Origin: Corynebacterium sp.
GTDB lineage: Bacteria > Actinomycetota > Actinomycetes > Mycobacteriales > Mycobacteriaceae
Assembly: GCA_030530875.1 (NCBI GenBank)
Contig: JAUMUD010000019.1
Location: forward strand, 1 to 40,517
Length of the DNA stretch: 40,517 bases
Direction: 5' to 3'
A program made the translations under genes and the position numbers. Below are positions 16,307-24,693 of the stretch, piece by piece (the stretch's first letter is position 1; every line of letters starts with the position of its first letter). The notes below the pieces were generated by a model. The model was not told the DNA's origin. It searched no databases and saw only the letters and a program-made list of their open reading frames with translations.

Positions 16307-16909
16307 TTGTTCGCCCTGTTAGCAGTGTGGCTTGTGGCCATTGCTTCCCCTGGCCCCGATGTGATTCAGATTCTTCGCGTGGGTCTGAGGTCGCGTCGCA
16401 ATGGCGTGCTCTGTGCCATTGGCATTATGACTGGTAATACGGTCTGGACACTGCTCTCAGTGATGGGTGTGGGCATGCTGATTTCCACCCACCCATTGAT
16501 TCTTCAGATTCTGCAGGTTGTCGGTGGCTGCTACCTGCTCTACTTGGGCTTTGGTGCACTCAGGGCTTCTCGACGCCCCGCCAATACCGAAACTGACACC
16601 CTCACAATCTCGCCAACCAAGGCCTATATGCTGGGGCTAAGCACCAATGTCTCGAACCCCAAGGCCTTGATTTTCTTCATCTCTGTTTTCAGCCAGTTTG
16701 TGACTGTGGCACCGGCATGGGTGATTGCCACCGTCATTATTCTTACTGGTCTTGCCTGGTTTATTCTCGTTGCCTTGGCCGTGCGCACCCTTGGCCGCTG
16801 GCTACACAAACATCAGAAGCTTCTCGACGGCTTCTGTGGCACCATCTTCAGCCTCTTTGCCCTCGTCCTGCTTTATGAGGGCATTGTGCAAGGTCTACTT
16901 CACCACTAG
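16307..16909 (+). CDS. LysE/RhtB-family amino acid exporter
   Basis: A 200-residue membrane protein of the LysE/RhtB family, with SPGPD near the N-terminus (residues 14-18), the diagnostic motif of the family, then GNTVW and NPKALIFF and about six hydrophobic segments. Family members export lysine, threonine, homoserine or related amino acids. The start is a TTG directly after the FUSC stop, with AGGAG about 9 nt upstream inside the previous gene. The N-terminus is slightly shorter than usual. Its 3' end overlaps the opposite-strand surface protein gene by 15 bp. Confidence 0.85.
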   Translation: MFALLAVWLVAIASPGPDVIQILRVGLRSRRNGVLCAIGIMTGNTVWTLLSVMGVGMLISTHPLILQILQVVGGCYLLYLGFGALRASRRPANTETDTLTISPTKAYMLGLSTNVSNPKALIFFISVFSQFVTVAPAWVIATVIILTGLAWFILVALAVRTLGRWLHKHQKLLDGFCGTIFSLFALVLLYEGIVQGLLHH

Positions 16910-19210
16910 GCTAAGCAGCTTGCCACCCAGCAGGCCAGCAATGACCAGGAGCATAATCTCCCACCATGGCTGCTTTGGTGCGGAGGCTGGTTCAGCGGTT
17001 ACCGTCACTGTTTCGGTGACCCGTGGGCGGGTCGTAGTGACCGTATTTGTACCAGTTTTATCCACTGTTTCCTGGTCTGTTTGAGTAATTTCTGCGTTTT
17101 TGGTCTCAGTCGCGTGGTTGGTGACAGTGGAATTTTCCGTGACAGTTTCCGTCTCTGTTTCGGTATTTTCCGCAGTTTCCGTGGCCGTATTTGTTGCGGT
17201 TCCCTGTGGCACCGTTGGGGCAGCGGTGACCGATGGGATTGGCAGCGGTGAGTCTGTTGGCAGTGGCATCACCGTGGTCGGATCAATAGGCACCGGCTGT
17301 GGGTCTACTTCGCGCGCCAGCTGCACATAGTCGATGAGGAAGTGCTGGTTCGGGAAGTCCACATTATTATCCACCTTACCGGCCCATTCCATGGTCTCCA
17401 CCATGTTTTCAAGAATCAGGCGGGTTGGGTGATCAATGGCTTTATCATAATCAGCTTTCTGGTTGATAAAGTCACGCTTGGTGACCAGGTGATTGCCAAT
17501 GAGTTTGCCATCAAGGTAGTAGGCGATGTGGTTATTAAAGATCTGGAAGGACCACGTATGCCAGAGGTCGTAGAAGCCCTCAGGGACTTGGCGCTGATCC
17601 TGGTGGCGGGTAGGGTAGTAGTCGTTCTGATCCTTGTTGAACTCGCAGCCCACGTGGGTAGTTGCGTACTGGGTATTCTGGCGACTTGAGTACTGTTCAA
17701 GCAGGTCAAATTCCGAATACTCAGAATCAGGGTAGCTGTTATCGCACATCTGCTGATCATTTTGCAGCCAGAGATTGCTTCGCACACCATCCATCAGGTC
17801 GCCATCACCCGTGACCTTGGCGCGGATGGTGAGCACATAATTGCCATGCTCAATCTGCGGGGAGTAGAGGCGTGGGGCAGAGTAGCGCGTAATCTTACCC
17901 TCAGTACAAGGCTGTACTGAGGCATTAGCTGAGGTCATCGCATCGCTCTCACTGTCCAAGCAGTGGCGCTCAAGTTTAAGGTCGAGCACGCCATCGTGGA
18001 TTGAGAAGGCGTCCTTGGTCCAGGCGGAATTATCACCCTTGTAGTGGGTGCCGGTGGAGTAGTACCAGACGTCGGAAGCATCAGCCAGGCGGTTCGCCTC
18101 ACCATTGCTCAGCAGTTTATCTTTCCAGGTTGGGTCATTGAAGTAATTGGTGACACGATTATCCACCTCAAGCTTTGGGTCATAACGCAGGTAGTCCGTC
18201 ATCTCCTGGCCAACCACAGGGACTTCTGGCACTGCTGGTGGATCAAGAGCGCCTTCATCCTGTGGCTTTTCCTGTGCGAGCTGGATATAGTCCACATAGA
18301 GGTGGCTAGGGTAGAAGTCTTCATCGGCCGGCATATCACCCATATAGCCTTGACCATTGCCGGAAACCAGAAGCTCGAAGAATAGCTGCCAGTTTACGGT
18401 CTGGGAGATTCCATCGAAACTGCGGTAGACCTCACCGTCGCGAAGCAAATTCACATGCCCATTCCAGGACTCGATGGTGTAGATATGCCAGCCCTCAAGC
18501 AGCTCATCATTCTGATGCTCGGCAAATTCTGCATTAAGGCTGGTCTGGCCACAATTTACCGTGCCCGAGCTTGCCTCATAGGAGCCGTACTGGGTGAAAT
18601 AATCCACCGGGGTAATTTGCTCATTACAGGTGTCATCCATGCTCTGCAGGCCCACAAATGCGCGGATGCCTAACTGGTAGGCCTCTTCCGTATAGGAAGG
18701 GTTCACGAACATGCGGAAGCTCAGATTGAAATTACCCGCAGGAAGATTCTGCAGAATCACACGGTCGCTGACATACTGCGTCGTGCTTCCGGTAGGGCAT
18801 GGTTCAATGCTCTCGGTCACCGTGCCATCAGCATCCTTACACTGGCGCACGGCTTTAATATCAAGCACGCCATCATGGATGCTCACCTGGTCGGGGCTCC
18901 AGGAAGCATCATTGGCATTGAAGGCAGTGGCGCGCGTATAGCGGTAGTAATTGCTTATGGTCTTGGCATCAGTGAAATTATCCGACTTGCTGAAATTCGT
19001 ACGCAGCACCGGGGCATAGCCCAAGGTATCCGCCATGCTCTGGCTGATTGTTGGCGTTGAAGGGTTGGCAGTTGCATAATCTGTCGGCGCTAAGGGATCC
19101 CCCACATCGGCGTAGCTCGCTCGATATGGCATCACTGTATTAGCGATGAGCGCCACCGCAGTGAAAATTGCGGCAACTGGTCGAAGGATCGTTCTGGCGC
19201 TACGGTGCAT
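16895..19210 (-). CDS. Membrane-anchored surface protein with two GH16-like domains
   Basis: A 771-residue exported protein. Order: signal peptide (1 to about 34), concanavalin-A-like/GH16-like domain 1 (about 70-315), a similar domain 2 (about 385-635), a Thr/Glu-rich low-complexity stalk (about 665-745), and a C-terminal hydrophobic anchor (about 750-768) ending in Lys. The domains are tandem duplicates: SIHDGVLDIKAVRQC (110-124) matches SIHDGVLDLKLERHC (403-417), and YVDYIQLAQE (305-314) matches LIDYVQLARE (625-634). Domain 2 keeps a GH16-type ExDxxE site, EFDLLE (500-505). In domain 1 the aligned site is PVDYFT (201-206), so both catalytic Glu are gone. GH16 enzymes cleave beta-glucans or galactans; the substrate here is unknown. 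No LPxTG motif is present. Confidence 0.72.
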   Translation of the reverse strand: MHRSARTILRPVAAIFTAVALIANTVMPYRASYADVGDPLAPTDYATANPSTPTISQSMADTLGYAPVLRTNFSKSDNFTDAKTISNYYRYTRATAFNANDASWSPDQVSIHDGVLDIKAVRQCKDADGTVTESIEPCPTGSTTQYVSDRVILQNLPAGNFNLSFRMFVNPSYTEEAYQLGIRAFVGLQSMDDTCNEQITPVDYFTQYGSYEASSGTVNCGQTSLNAEFAEHQNDELLEGWHIYTIESWNGHVNLLRDGEVYRSFDGISQTVNWQLFFELLVSGNGQGYMGDMPADEDFYPSHLYVDYIQLAQEKPQDEGALDPPAVPEVPVVGQEMTDYLRYDPKLEVDNRVTNYFNDPTWKDKLLSNGEANRLADASDVWYYSTGTHYKGDNSAWTKDAFSIHDGVLDLKLERHCLDSESDAMTSANASVQPCTEGKITRYSAPRLYSPQIEHGNYVLTIRAKVTGDGDLMDGVRSNLWLQNDQQMCDNSYPDSEYSEFDLLEQYSSRQNTQYATTHVGCEFNKDQNDYYPTRHQDQRQVPEGFYDLWHTWSFQIFNNHIAYYLDGKLIGNHLVTKRDFINQKADYDKAIDHPTRLILENMVETMEWAGKVDNNVDFPNQHFLIDYVQLAREVDPQPVPIDPTTVMPLPTDSPLPIPSVTAAPTVPQGTATNTATETAENTETETETVTENSTVTNHATETKNAEITQTDQETVDKTGTNTVTTTRPRVTETVTVTAEPASAPKQPWWEIMLLVIAGLLGGKLLSLVVK

Positions 19211-19266
19211 TTCATGCCAATCGTCAGGTTACAAGGCTTTTCTTAAGAAGTTTATCATTTATCCTC

Positions 19267-19280
19267 TAGAATTGATCCCC
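19267..19280 (+). promoter_or_regulatory. -10 box upstream of the S4-domain gene
   Basis: TAGAAT (19267-19272) lies 8 nt before the ATG at 19281, and there is no ribosome site, so the mRNA should have almost no leader. Confidence 0.45.
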
Positions 19281-19589
19281 ATGAGCAGTGTAGACATCAC
19301 CATTCGCGATGAAACCATCAAACTCGGCCAGTTCATCAAACTGGCCAATCTTGTGGAAACCGGCGGTGAAGCCAAGCAGGCCATCGCTGAGGGTCGCGTC
19401 CTGGTCAATGGCGAGGTCGATACCCGCCGTGGCCGTACCTTGCGCGAGGGTGACACCGTCCAGGTCGGCCCCAATTCCGCCACGGTGCGCACCGGTGAAG
19501 AGGACTATTTCGATGAAGCCACTGCCAATGATGACTTCGACCCGGAAAAGTGGCGTAACGTCCAGATTGACCCCATCACTTTCGACTAA
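19281..19589 (+). CDS. S4-domain RNA-binding protein
   Basis: A 102-residue protein with one S4 domain: LGQFIKLANLVETGGEAKQA, then EGRVLVNGEVDTRRGRTLREGDTV, which is the classic S4 pattern seen in YbcJ/YaaA-type small proteins. It probably binds structured RNA, possibly rRNA or tRNA; the target is unknown. The C-terminal 30 residues are acidic. ATG 19281 is used rather than a longer upstream frame because the S4 fold begins here and a -10 box lies just before it. It is 15 bp from the VOC gene and likely its operon partner. Confidence 0.85.
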   Translation: MSSVDITIRDETIKLGQFIKLANLVETGGEAKQAIAEGRVLVNGEVDTRRGRTLREGDTVQVGPNSATVRTGEEDYFDEATANDDFDPEKWRNVQIDPITFD

Positions 19590-19604
19590 TTAAAGGAAGA
19601 TTCC

Positions 19605-20366
19605 ATGCCAGCATTTATGGCCGAAACTGGCCTGCCCCTGTGGACCGAAATCACCACTACCGACATGGCCAAGGCCCAGCACTTCTACAAGGAAGTTTTC
19701 GGCTGGGACTTCGTCAGCCCAAATGAGACCGAGGATTATTTCTTCGCCCAGGCCCAGGGCATGCCTGTGGCTGGCCTCAACCAGGGCGGTAATTCCGCAG
19801 GTATCATCACCTATTTCAACACCCTGAACCTTGAAGCCGATGTGGAAAAAGCACAGAGCCTTGGCGCTGAGCTCCTCATCGAGCCAACCGACTATAACCG
19901 TGGCCGCGCGGCCGTCCTGCTCGACCCAGCCGGCGCTCTCTTTGGCCTGATGGAATCCCGCCAGGAGGAAGACTTTGTCGCCGCCGGCGAACCAGGTACC
20001 CCAGTCTGGTACGAGCTTTACGCCACCACCCCAGTCAGCCAGTTCTACAAGGAACTCCTCGGCTGGGATTGCGAAAGCCCAACTGGCGACTACACTGTCG
20101 CCTCCCGCGATGGCGGCGCTTTCGCTGGCATTCTCACCACCACCAATGTCCCAACCAGCGTCTGGTTCACCTACTTCGGTGTCAAGAGCATTGATGCCGC
20201 CATCAACGCAGCCACCCTCGCTGGCGGCCAGGTGATGAGCGGCCCAGAGGTCAATGAATTTGGCATTATCGCCTCCGTCACCGACCCAGCTGGCACCGTC
20301 ATCATCCTCTGCGAGGTCGCCCCTTGGGAGGAAGACGCACACGAAGGCGACTCCGTCCTCGACTAA
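19605..20366 (+). CDS. Two-domain VOC (glyoxalase-fold) protein
   Basis: A 253-residue protein with two vicinal-oxygen-chelate modules (about 5-120 and 128-245), each starting with a W-T-E or W-Y-E strand and a helix containing FYKE-V/L-GWD. Similar proteins are annotated as glyoxalase/bleomycin resistance or, in actinobacteria, as 27-kDa antigen Cfp30B-type; the biochemical activity is not established. A clear ribosome site (AAGGAAG) precedes the ATG. Its TAA overlaps the ATG of the next gene (TAATG), which couples it to the degenerate isochorismate-synthase paralogue. Confidence 0.85.
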   Translation: MPAFMAETGLPLWTEITTTDMAKAQHFYKEVFGWDFVSPNETEDYFFAQAQGMPVAGLNQGGNSAGIITYFNTLNLEADVEKAQSLGAELLIEPTDYNRGRAAVLLDPAGALFGLMESRQEEDFVAAGEPGTPVWYELYATTPVSQFYKELLGWDCESPTGDYTVASRDGGAFAGILTTTNVPTSVWFTYFGVKSIDAAINAATLAGGQVMSGPEVNEFGIIASVTDPAGTVIILCEVAPWEEDAHEGDSVLD

Positions 20367-21496
20367 TGAGCATCCAGTTCAGTTTCCGCAACCCCGCCAC
20401 CACGCGCATTCTTCGCGCCACCGGTGACGGGGTCCTGACTGACTGCTACACCCCCGAGGAGCTTTTCGACGCCGCCCAAGGCCACCTCCTCGTGGGTTTT
20501 ATCCCAGATTCTTCCCAAAAGCCCAGCTATCTCTTCAAAGTTTCTGACTTTTCCACCCGCGATACCCGCCCAAAGCCAGGTAATCACGCCCCGGAGAATA
20601 TTCCGCAACCAGCCAATCCCGCCTGGGAAGCCACTATCGCGCAGGCCCATCAGCGTCTCAATTCTGAGCCTGATTTGCTCAGCCTCGGTCTTGGTCTCCA
20701 CCACTCGTGGGAGGCACCCCAGCCTGATATTAAACAGATTTTTTCCCAGCTTTGCTGGGAAAATACACAAAATTTCTGTTTTTCCCTCACCGATGGCGAC
20801 ACTTCCTATGTTGGTGCGAGCCCCGAATTGGTGCTTAGCGCTCAACTTATGCGCGATGGTTCGGTGCGCTACACCACCAGCCCAACGGCCGGTTCCATGT
20901 CCCATGAGGAAACAGAGATTCTCACTCCAGGCCAGGCCGAGGAGAACCTCTTCTCCCCGCAGAATCTCTCCATCCACTCTCTCACCGTGGAAAAAATCGC
21001 CGATTACCTGCGCCAAAACACCGACATCCTCGCGCCTTACTCACAAAACCCATGGCGCCAAGAGTCCTGGGCGGTCTATGACCTGACCACCCCACTCATC
21101 GGCACTATTAATGGCCAACTGCGCCCCACAGATGAACAAAACCTCCAGGAGGCGCAATTGAGCATGCTTCGCCTAGCCTTTGGCCTTCGCCGCAGTCCAG
21201 CGATTACCGGCTTCCCCTACGAGCTGGCCGGTACCCCAGCTCATAAGGGCACTACAAACATCACCGACGGTCTGGTTGGTTGGATTGATCTCCGGGAGAA
21301 CTCCACCCTGGGCTGCCTGCTAGCAAGGGCAACCCGCATGGCCACCATCCACACCAATCCCGCAGATAACTTCCGCGCCACAGTGGACGCCTTCGACACC
21401 ATCCCACTGATGGCCGAGTCCTTGCCCGATGTGGCCTATCACCGCATCCAGGCAAAGCTCAGTACCATCAGCACACTCATACCACCAGCCAACTAG
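20366..21496 (+). CDS. Degenerate chorismate-binding enzyme (isochorismate synthase paralogue)
   Basis: A 376-residue protein of the chorismate-binding (MenF/EntC/TrpE) fold, recognisable by YVGASPELVLS (148-158), TTSPTAGSM (170-178) and SPAITGFPYELAGTP. By-eye alignment with the intact paralogue at 23234-24388 shows the active site replaced: catalytic Lys107 is Ser106, the general acid Glu224 is Ile203, HPTPAVSGYP becomes RRSPAITGFP, and the metal-binding C-terminal ExxxE is D334/A338. The frame is intact and is coupled to the VOC gene by TAATG, so it is a maintained gene rather than a pseudogene. Regulatory or scaffold roles, or a different ligand, are possible. The stop overlaps that of the HNH gene by 4 bp. 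Confidence 0.75.
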   Translation: MSIQFSFRNPATTRILRATGDGVLTDCYTPEELFDAAQGHLLVGFIPDSSQKPSYLFKVSDFSTRDTRPKPGNHAPENIPQPANPAWEATIAQAHQRLNSEPDLLSLGLGLHHSWEAPQPDIKQIFSQLCWENTQNFCFSLTDGDTSYVGASPELVLSAQLMRDGSVRYTTSPTAGSMSHEETEILTPGQAEENLFSPQNLSIHSLTVEKIADYLRQNTDILAPYSQNPWRQESWAVYDLTTPLIGTINGQLRPTDEQNLQEAQLSMLRLAFGLRRSPAITGFPYELAGTPAHKGTTNITDGLVGWIDLRENSTLGCLLARATRMATIHTNPADNFRATVDAFDTIPLMAESLPDVAYHRIQAKLSTISTLIPPAN

Positions 21497-22953
21497 GCTG
21501 CGGTCTGATAGAAGCGTCGCAGTTCAGGATGGTTCTTGTAAATTTCCTTACGAGTCTCCGCCAGAAGAATCCGACGCAGTTCAGCAAATTGCTCCGGCAC
21601 GAAAGTGTCGTAGCCATATTGCTTCCCCAGCGCCCGCATCAGCGTACTTCCTGGGGTGCCGTACACATCCATCTTCGGACGATTCGACCCTGGCTCAATC
21701 CACAAAGCCGTACAGAATTTATCAAAAACGAAGAACCGTCCAGGATTATTCGTAATTTCCCGATGATGGAATGGACATACAGGACGACAATTCTTGATTG
21801 TGGTCTTGCCACCATCCTTCACCGCATGCAGATGATGCGACTCCAGACCCCATTGGCAATTGCAGAACGGCATAATGCATCGGCCACCAAGAATCTCCCA
21901 AATGATGCGGTGAATTTCCGTCGACAAGCGACCCTTGAAGTAGCTAATCACATGCCCGGTCTCATTGCGCACTACAAAGGCCTCATCCAGACCCCAACGG
22001 CTGGAGAGCTCATAGACCTCCGTGCCAGTGAGCGTCTGCCCATTGGCCGTGATTGCGGCCTCCGGGTGCTCCTTCAGGGTGTCGAGGTTCACCACCACAT
22101 TCATGCGCACGCGGTTATAGAGCTTATCCCCGCGAATCCGTCGATTCAGCGCCGACATGGCCGCATGACCCATGCGCTCCGCCTTTGGTAGTCGACGCAG
22201 ATTATCCGGCAATTCGCTGAGCTCCGTATTAAGCGCATTGGTGACAATCTGCATTTCCTGCGCGCTCAAACCCGTCATGAGCAGAGAATAGTGATTATCC
22301 GTGGTCTTTCGCATCTGGAAAGTAACCTGGTGCTTATTCTTCTCCCACATCGGATTGTCCTCGGATACAGGATCCTCCACGATTTGAGGCTCGCCATTGC
22401 CCTCAATTACCTCGAAGTCATCGCGAGCGTAGAGAGCACGGGTCTTTGCTGCTTCCTCTTCCTGCTTAGCAGCGATTTTCGCCTTATAGGCCTTGTTATT
22501 TTCGCGCACAGCCTTGCAGATTACGGCCTCGAGCATGGTTGCGTCCGCTGGATTTTGCGTCTCGACGACCTCCATCATGAACTTCACCTGAGACGGCTTA
22601 ATCTTTCCTGCTCCGGGAGCTTTCCAGTTTCCTTGGAGGCGTCGCAAAGCCCGAATAATATTGAAGGTACAGACCCTTGTGAGGTTGAATTTCCCAATAA
22701 TCAGGGCAAATTCCGGGATGCTTAATGCGAGTCCAAAATAGAAGTACTGCAGAGCATCCATGCGGCAGAGACCAAGGTCGGCGCGGATTGCCTCCACGCG
22801 CTCTCGTTCTCCCATGTGTTGGTACTGGTCATAGATCTGCTTCGAAGCAGCAATATCGGACATGCTGGAGGCTTCGATAGCCTGGGGTGCGGTGGCCGTA
22901 TTTAGCCACTGCTGGTATTCGGCGGGGACCATCCCCACTACTGTCTGGCTCAT
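21493..22953 (-). CDS. DUF222/HNH endonuclease-signature protein
   Basis: A 486-residue protein with a long helical DUF222-like N-terminal region and a C-terminal HNH module: RCIMPFC-NC, then LESHHLHAVKDGG and CRPVCPFHHREI, with the His-His, Asn and His-His residues and paired Cys typical of McrA-like HNH nucleases. Such genes are common and multicopy in actinobacteria; some are linked to intein-like or mobile DNA, but the physiological role is unknown. A GAAAGGAG-type ribosome site lies before the ATG at 22953. It sits between the degenerate and intact isochorismate-synthase genes, reading towards the degenerate copy. Confidence 0.82.
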   Translation of the reverse strand: MSQTVVGMVPAEYQQWLNTATAPQAIEASSMSDIAASKQIYDQYQHMGERERVEAIRADLGLCRMDALQYFYFGLALSIPEFALIIGKFNLTRVCTFNIIRALRRLQGNWKAPGAGKIKPSQVKFMMEVVETQNPADATMLEAVICKAVRENNKAYKAKIAAKQEEEAAKTRALYARDDFEVIEGNGEPQIVEDPVSEDNPMWEKNKHQVTFQMRKTTDNHYSLLMTGLSAQEMQIVTNALNTELSELPDNLRRLPKAERMGHAAMSALNRRIRGDKLYNRVRMNVVVNLDTLKEHPEAAITANGQTLTGTEVYELSSRWGLDEAFVVRNETGHVISYFKGRLSTEIHRIIWEILGGRCIMPFCNCQWGLESHHLHAVKDGGKTTIKNCRPVCPFHHREITNNPGRFFVFDKFCTALWIEPGSNRPKMDVYGTPGSTLMRALGKQYGYDTFVPEQFAELRRILLAETRKEIYKNHPELRRFYQTAA

Positions 22954-23056
22954 ATCTTTACTCCTTTCTATGAGCCGTTTTTGTTACTGATTAACCCATA
23001 CTGGCCAGTAGAATTTGGGCTTAAACATATCCTGACACAATTCGCAAGCCGATTTT

Positions 23057-23101
23057 GGCGATCGCCCAAATGCCTGTGGATAGAGCAAGTTATCCACAGG
23101 C
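23057..23101. promoter_or_regulatory. Inverted pair of DnaA-box-like sequences beside a GGCGATCGCC palindrome
   Basis: GCCTGTGGATA (23072-23082) and TATCCACAGGC (23091-23101) are perfect 11-bp inverted arms with an 8-bp spacer. They contain a consensus DnaA box TTATCCACA (23090-23098) and its near-consensus partner TGTGGATAG (23075-23083) on the other strand. The palindrome GGCGATCGCC is at 23057-23066. It lies in the 280-bp gap between the HNH gene and the isochorismate synthase. Confidence 0.5.
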
Positions 23102-23117
23102 TGGAAAATTTAATACA

Positions 23118-23148
23118 AATTTTTCCTGGGCGTTCTGACAAAACTGAT
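23118..23148 (+). repeat. Intergenic repeat, distant copy
   Basis: AATTTTTCCTGGGCGTTCTG followed by ACAAAACTGATG resembles the CCTGGGC-TTTT-GA-AAAACT core of the copies near the window start, at lower identity. Confidence 0.3.
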
Positions 23149-23233
23149 GAAATAAAAGACGAAGAACGTCTAATAAATGGACTAGTCTAGAATGAGCAAT
23201 AGACCGTAAGCGATAATTTTTTTGGAGGCGCGC

Positions 23234-24388
23234 GTGCCGAATCGGCCGAGTTTTTCTTTCTACAGTCCCGCCGAGGACCGTACCCTTGTAGCCCATGGCG
23301 TACGCCAGTGGTTCGCCCGCCCCGAGTCTGGTCGCTTCCTTGTCGGCGCTATCCCTTTTGATAAGTCCCAACCCGCCGCACTATTCGAGCCCGAGGAGTG
23401 GGAATTTATCCCCGGCCGCGTAGATCTTGCCGACTCCTCAAATCCCGAAGCCATTGAAGATGACACCTTCACCCAGGCACAGTGGGATAGCTTCGAGTCC
23501 CGCGTTACCGAGGCCGTCAACTATCTTCGCGATAATTCCAACCCACTCCAAAAAATTGTCCTCGCACGCCTAGCCTCCTGGACCCCAGCCGAGGGCACCT
23601 TCGACCCAGCCGTCGTTCACGACCAGCTGGCCGCACGAAACCCTCACGCCTATTCCTATTATTTTGGGCAAGTTCCTGGGCTTTTCAACATAAATTCGCT
23701 TTTTTCCACCCCATCCGCCGAACCTTCCACACCTGCAGCGCTGGTTGGTGCAAGCCCCGAACTCGTCCTTCGCGCTACCCCAACCGAGGAGGAAATAACC
23801 TTCACCACCATGCCCCTTGCCGGTTCCTTGCCCCAATCCCAAGCGGAGCACATGAGCGAGGCGGAAATCAAAAACTCGCTCTTTACCGAAAAGAACCTGG
23901 ACGAGCATCAATTTGTCATAAGCGATATTGCCGCGATCCTCCAGTCCATCGGTGCTCAGTTCACCCTGCCGGAGACCCCCTCCATTGTTGCCACCCCACG
24001 AGTCCTGCATCTCGGTACCAGGATTAGTGGTACCGCGCCGGGCATTTCCATGGGTGATTTTCTCTATAAACTCCACCCAACCCCCGCAGTTTCTGGCTAC
24101 CCGCAGGCAGAAGCCGCCGAATTTCTTGCCCGATCCAAGGTCTTTGATCGCGGCCTCTTCTCCGGTCTTGTTGGCTGGATTGATAACCGCCAGGATTCCA
24201 CCGAGGGCTGCGAGTTCGCCATGACCCTTCGTGGAGGATTAGTGAGCCCCTCACGAGCCGTTGCCTTTGCCGGTGCCGGAATTGTGGCAGACTCTAATCC
24301 CCACGAAGAGCTGCTTGAAACCCGAGCTAAACTAGCCACTTTTGCGGCAGCCTTAGGCTGCCAAGAACCGCAACCAGAGAATAAATAA
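23234..24388 (+). CDS. menF: Isochorismate synthase
   Basis: A 384-residue chorismate-binding enzyme converting chorismate to isochorismate, the first committed step to menaquinone or to a catecholate siderophore. Active-site features are present: Lys107 in LQKIVLARL, VGASPELVL (171-179), PLAGSLP, the general acid Glu224 in NLDEHQ, HPTPAVSGYP (281-290), GLFSGLVGWID, and GAGIV-ADSNPHEELLET (347-363) with metal ligands. The GTG at 23234 is chosen because GGAGG lies 5 nt upstream; a TTG at 23222 overlaps that site. A -10-like TAGAAT is at 23188-23193, giving a leader of about 35 nt. Without the rest of the pathway nearby, menF (respiratory quinone) against entC/dhbC is open. Confidence 0.85.
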   Translation: MPNRPSFSFYSPAEDRTLVAHGVRQWFARPESGRFLVGAIPFDKSQPAALFEPEEWEFIPGRVDLADSSNPEAIEDDTFTQAQWDSFESRVTEAVNYLRDNSNPLQKIVLARLASWTPAEGTFDPAVVHDQLAARNPHAYSYYFGQVPGLFNINSLFSTPSAEPSTPAALVGASPELVLRATPTEEEITFTTMPLAGSLPQSQAEHMSEAEIKNSLFTEKNLDEHQFVISDIAAILQSIGAQFTLPETPSIVATPRVLHLGTRISGTAPGISMGDFLYKLHPTPAVSGYPQAEAAEFLARSKVFDRGLFSGLVGWIDNRQDSTEGCEFAMTLRGGLVSPSRAVAFAGAGIVADSNPHEELLETRAKLATFAAALGCQEPQPENK

Positions 24389-24394
24389 GCCCAA

Positions 24395-24414
24395 GGAACC
24401 CCGCCAGGGGTTCC
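24395..24414. terminator. Hairpin between convergent genes
   Basis: GGAACCCC (24395-24402) and GGGGTTCC (24407-24414) form a perfect 8-bp stem with loop GCCA, midway between the isochorismate synthase stop and the stop of the opposite-strand small membrane gene. No T-tract follows on either side, so termination efficiency is uncertain. Confidence 0.5.
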
Positions 24415-24423
24415 GCGGGAGCC

Positions 24424-24693
24424 CTATCCCCAGGTAGGGATGCTCAGCACCACAGCCACAATAATGCAGACAAGCACACCGGCAATGCCCAGCACCGCAC
24501 CATTCGGCTTAGCCTGACTGCGCCCCATAACCAGCGGCGCACTCATGCCAGCACCGATGCCCACCGCAATAGCCGCACCAATAGTGTCCTGGGGGTGATG
24601 GAAGTCAGTCTGCAGCAAGCTCACAATATAGAAGAGCAGACCGATAAGAATCAGGGCCAGAGCAAGTGGGCGGAGGCGTTTGAGGGCTAACAT
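24424..24693 (-). CDS. Small membrane protein, unknown function
   Basis: An 89-residue protein with three hydrophobic segments (about 9-26, 39-57 and 66-86), the middle one Gly/Ala-rich, and a positively charged N-terminus. I do not recognise the family. Its ATG lies inside the last codons of the upstream gene (7-bp overlap), so it is translated with that gene and the M13 peptidase, which points to a shared envelope-related job. Confidence 0.7.
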   Translation of the reverse strand: MLALKRLRPLALALILIGLLFYIVSLLQTDFHHPQDTIGAAIAVGIGAGMSAPLVMGRSQAKPNGAVLGIAGVLVCIIVAVVLSIPTWG

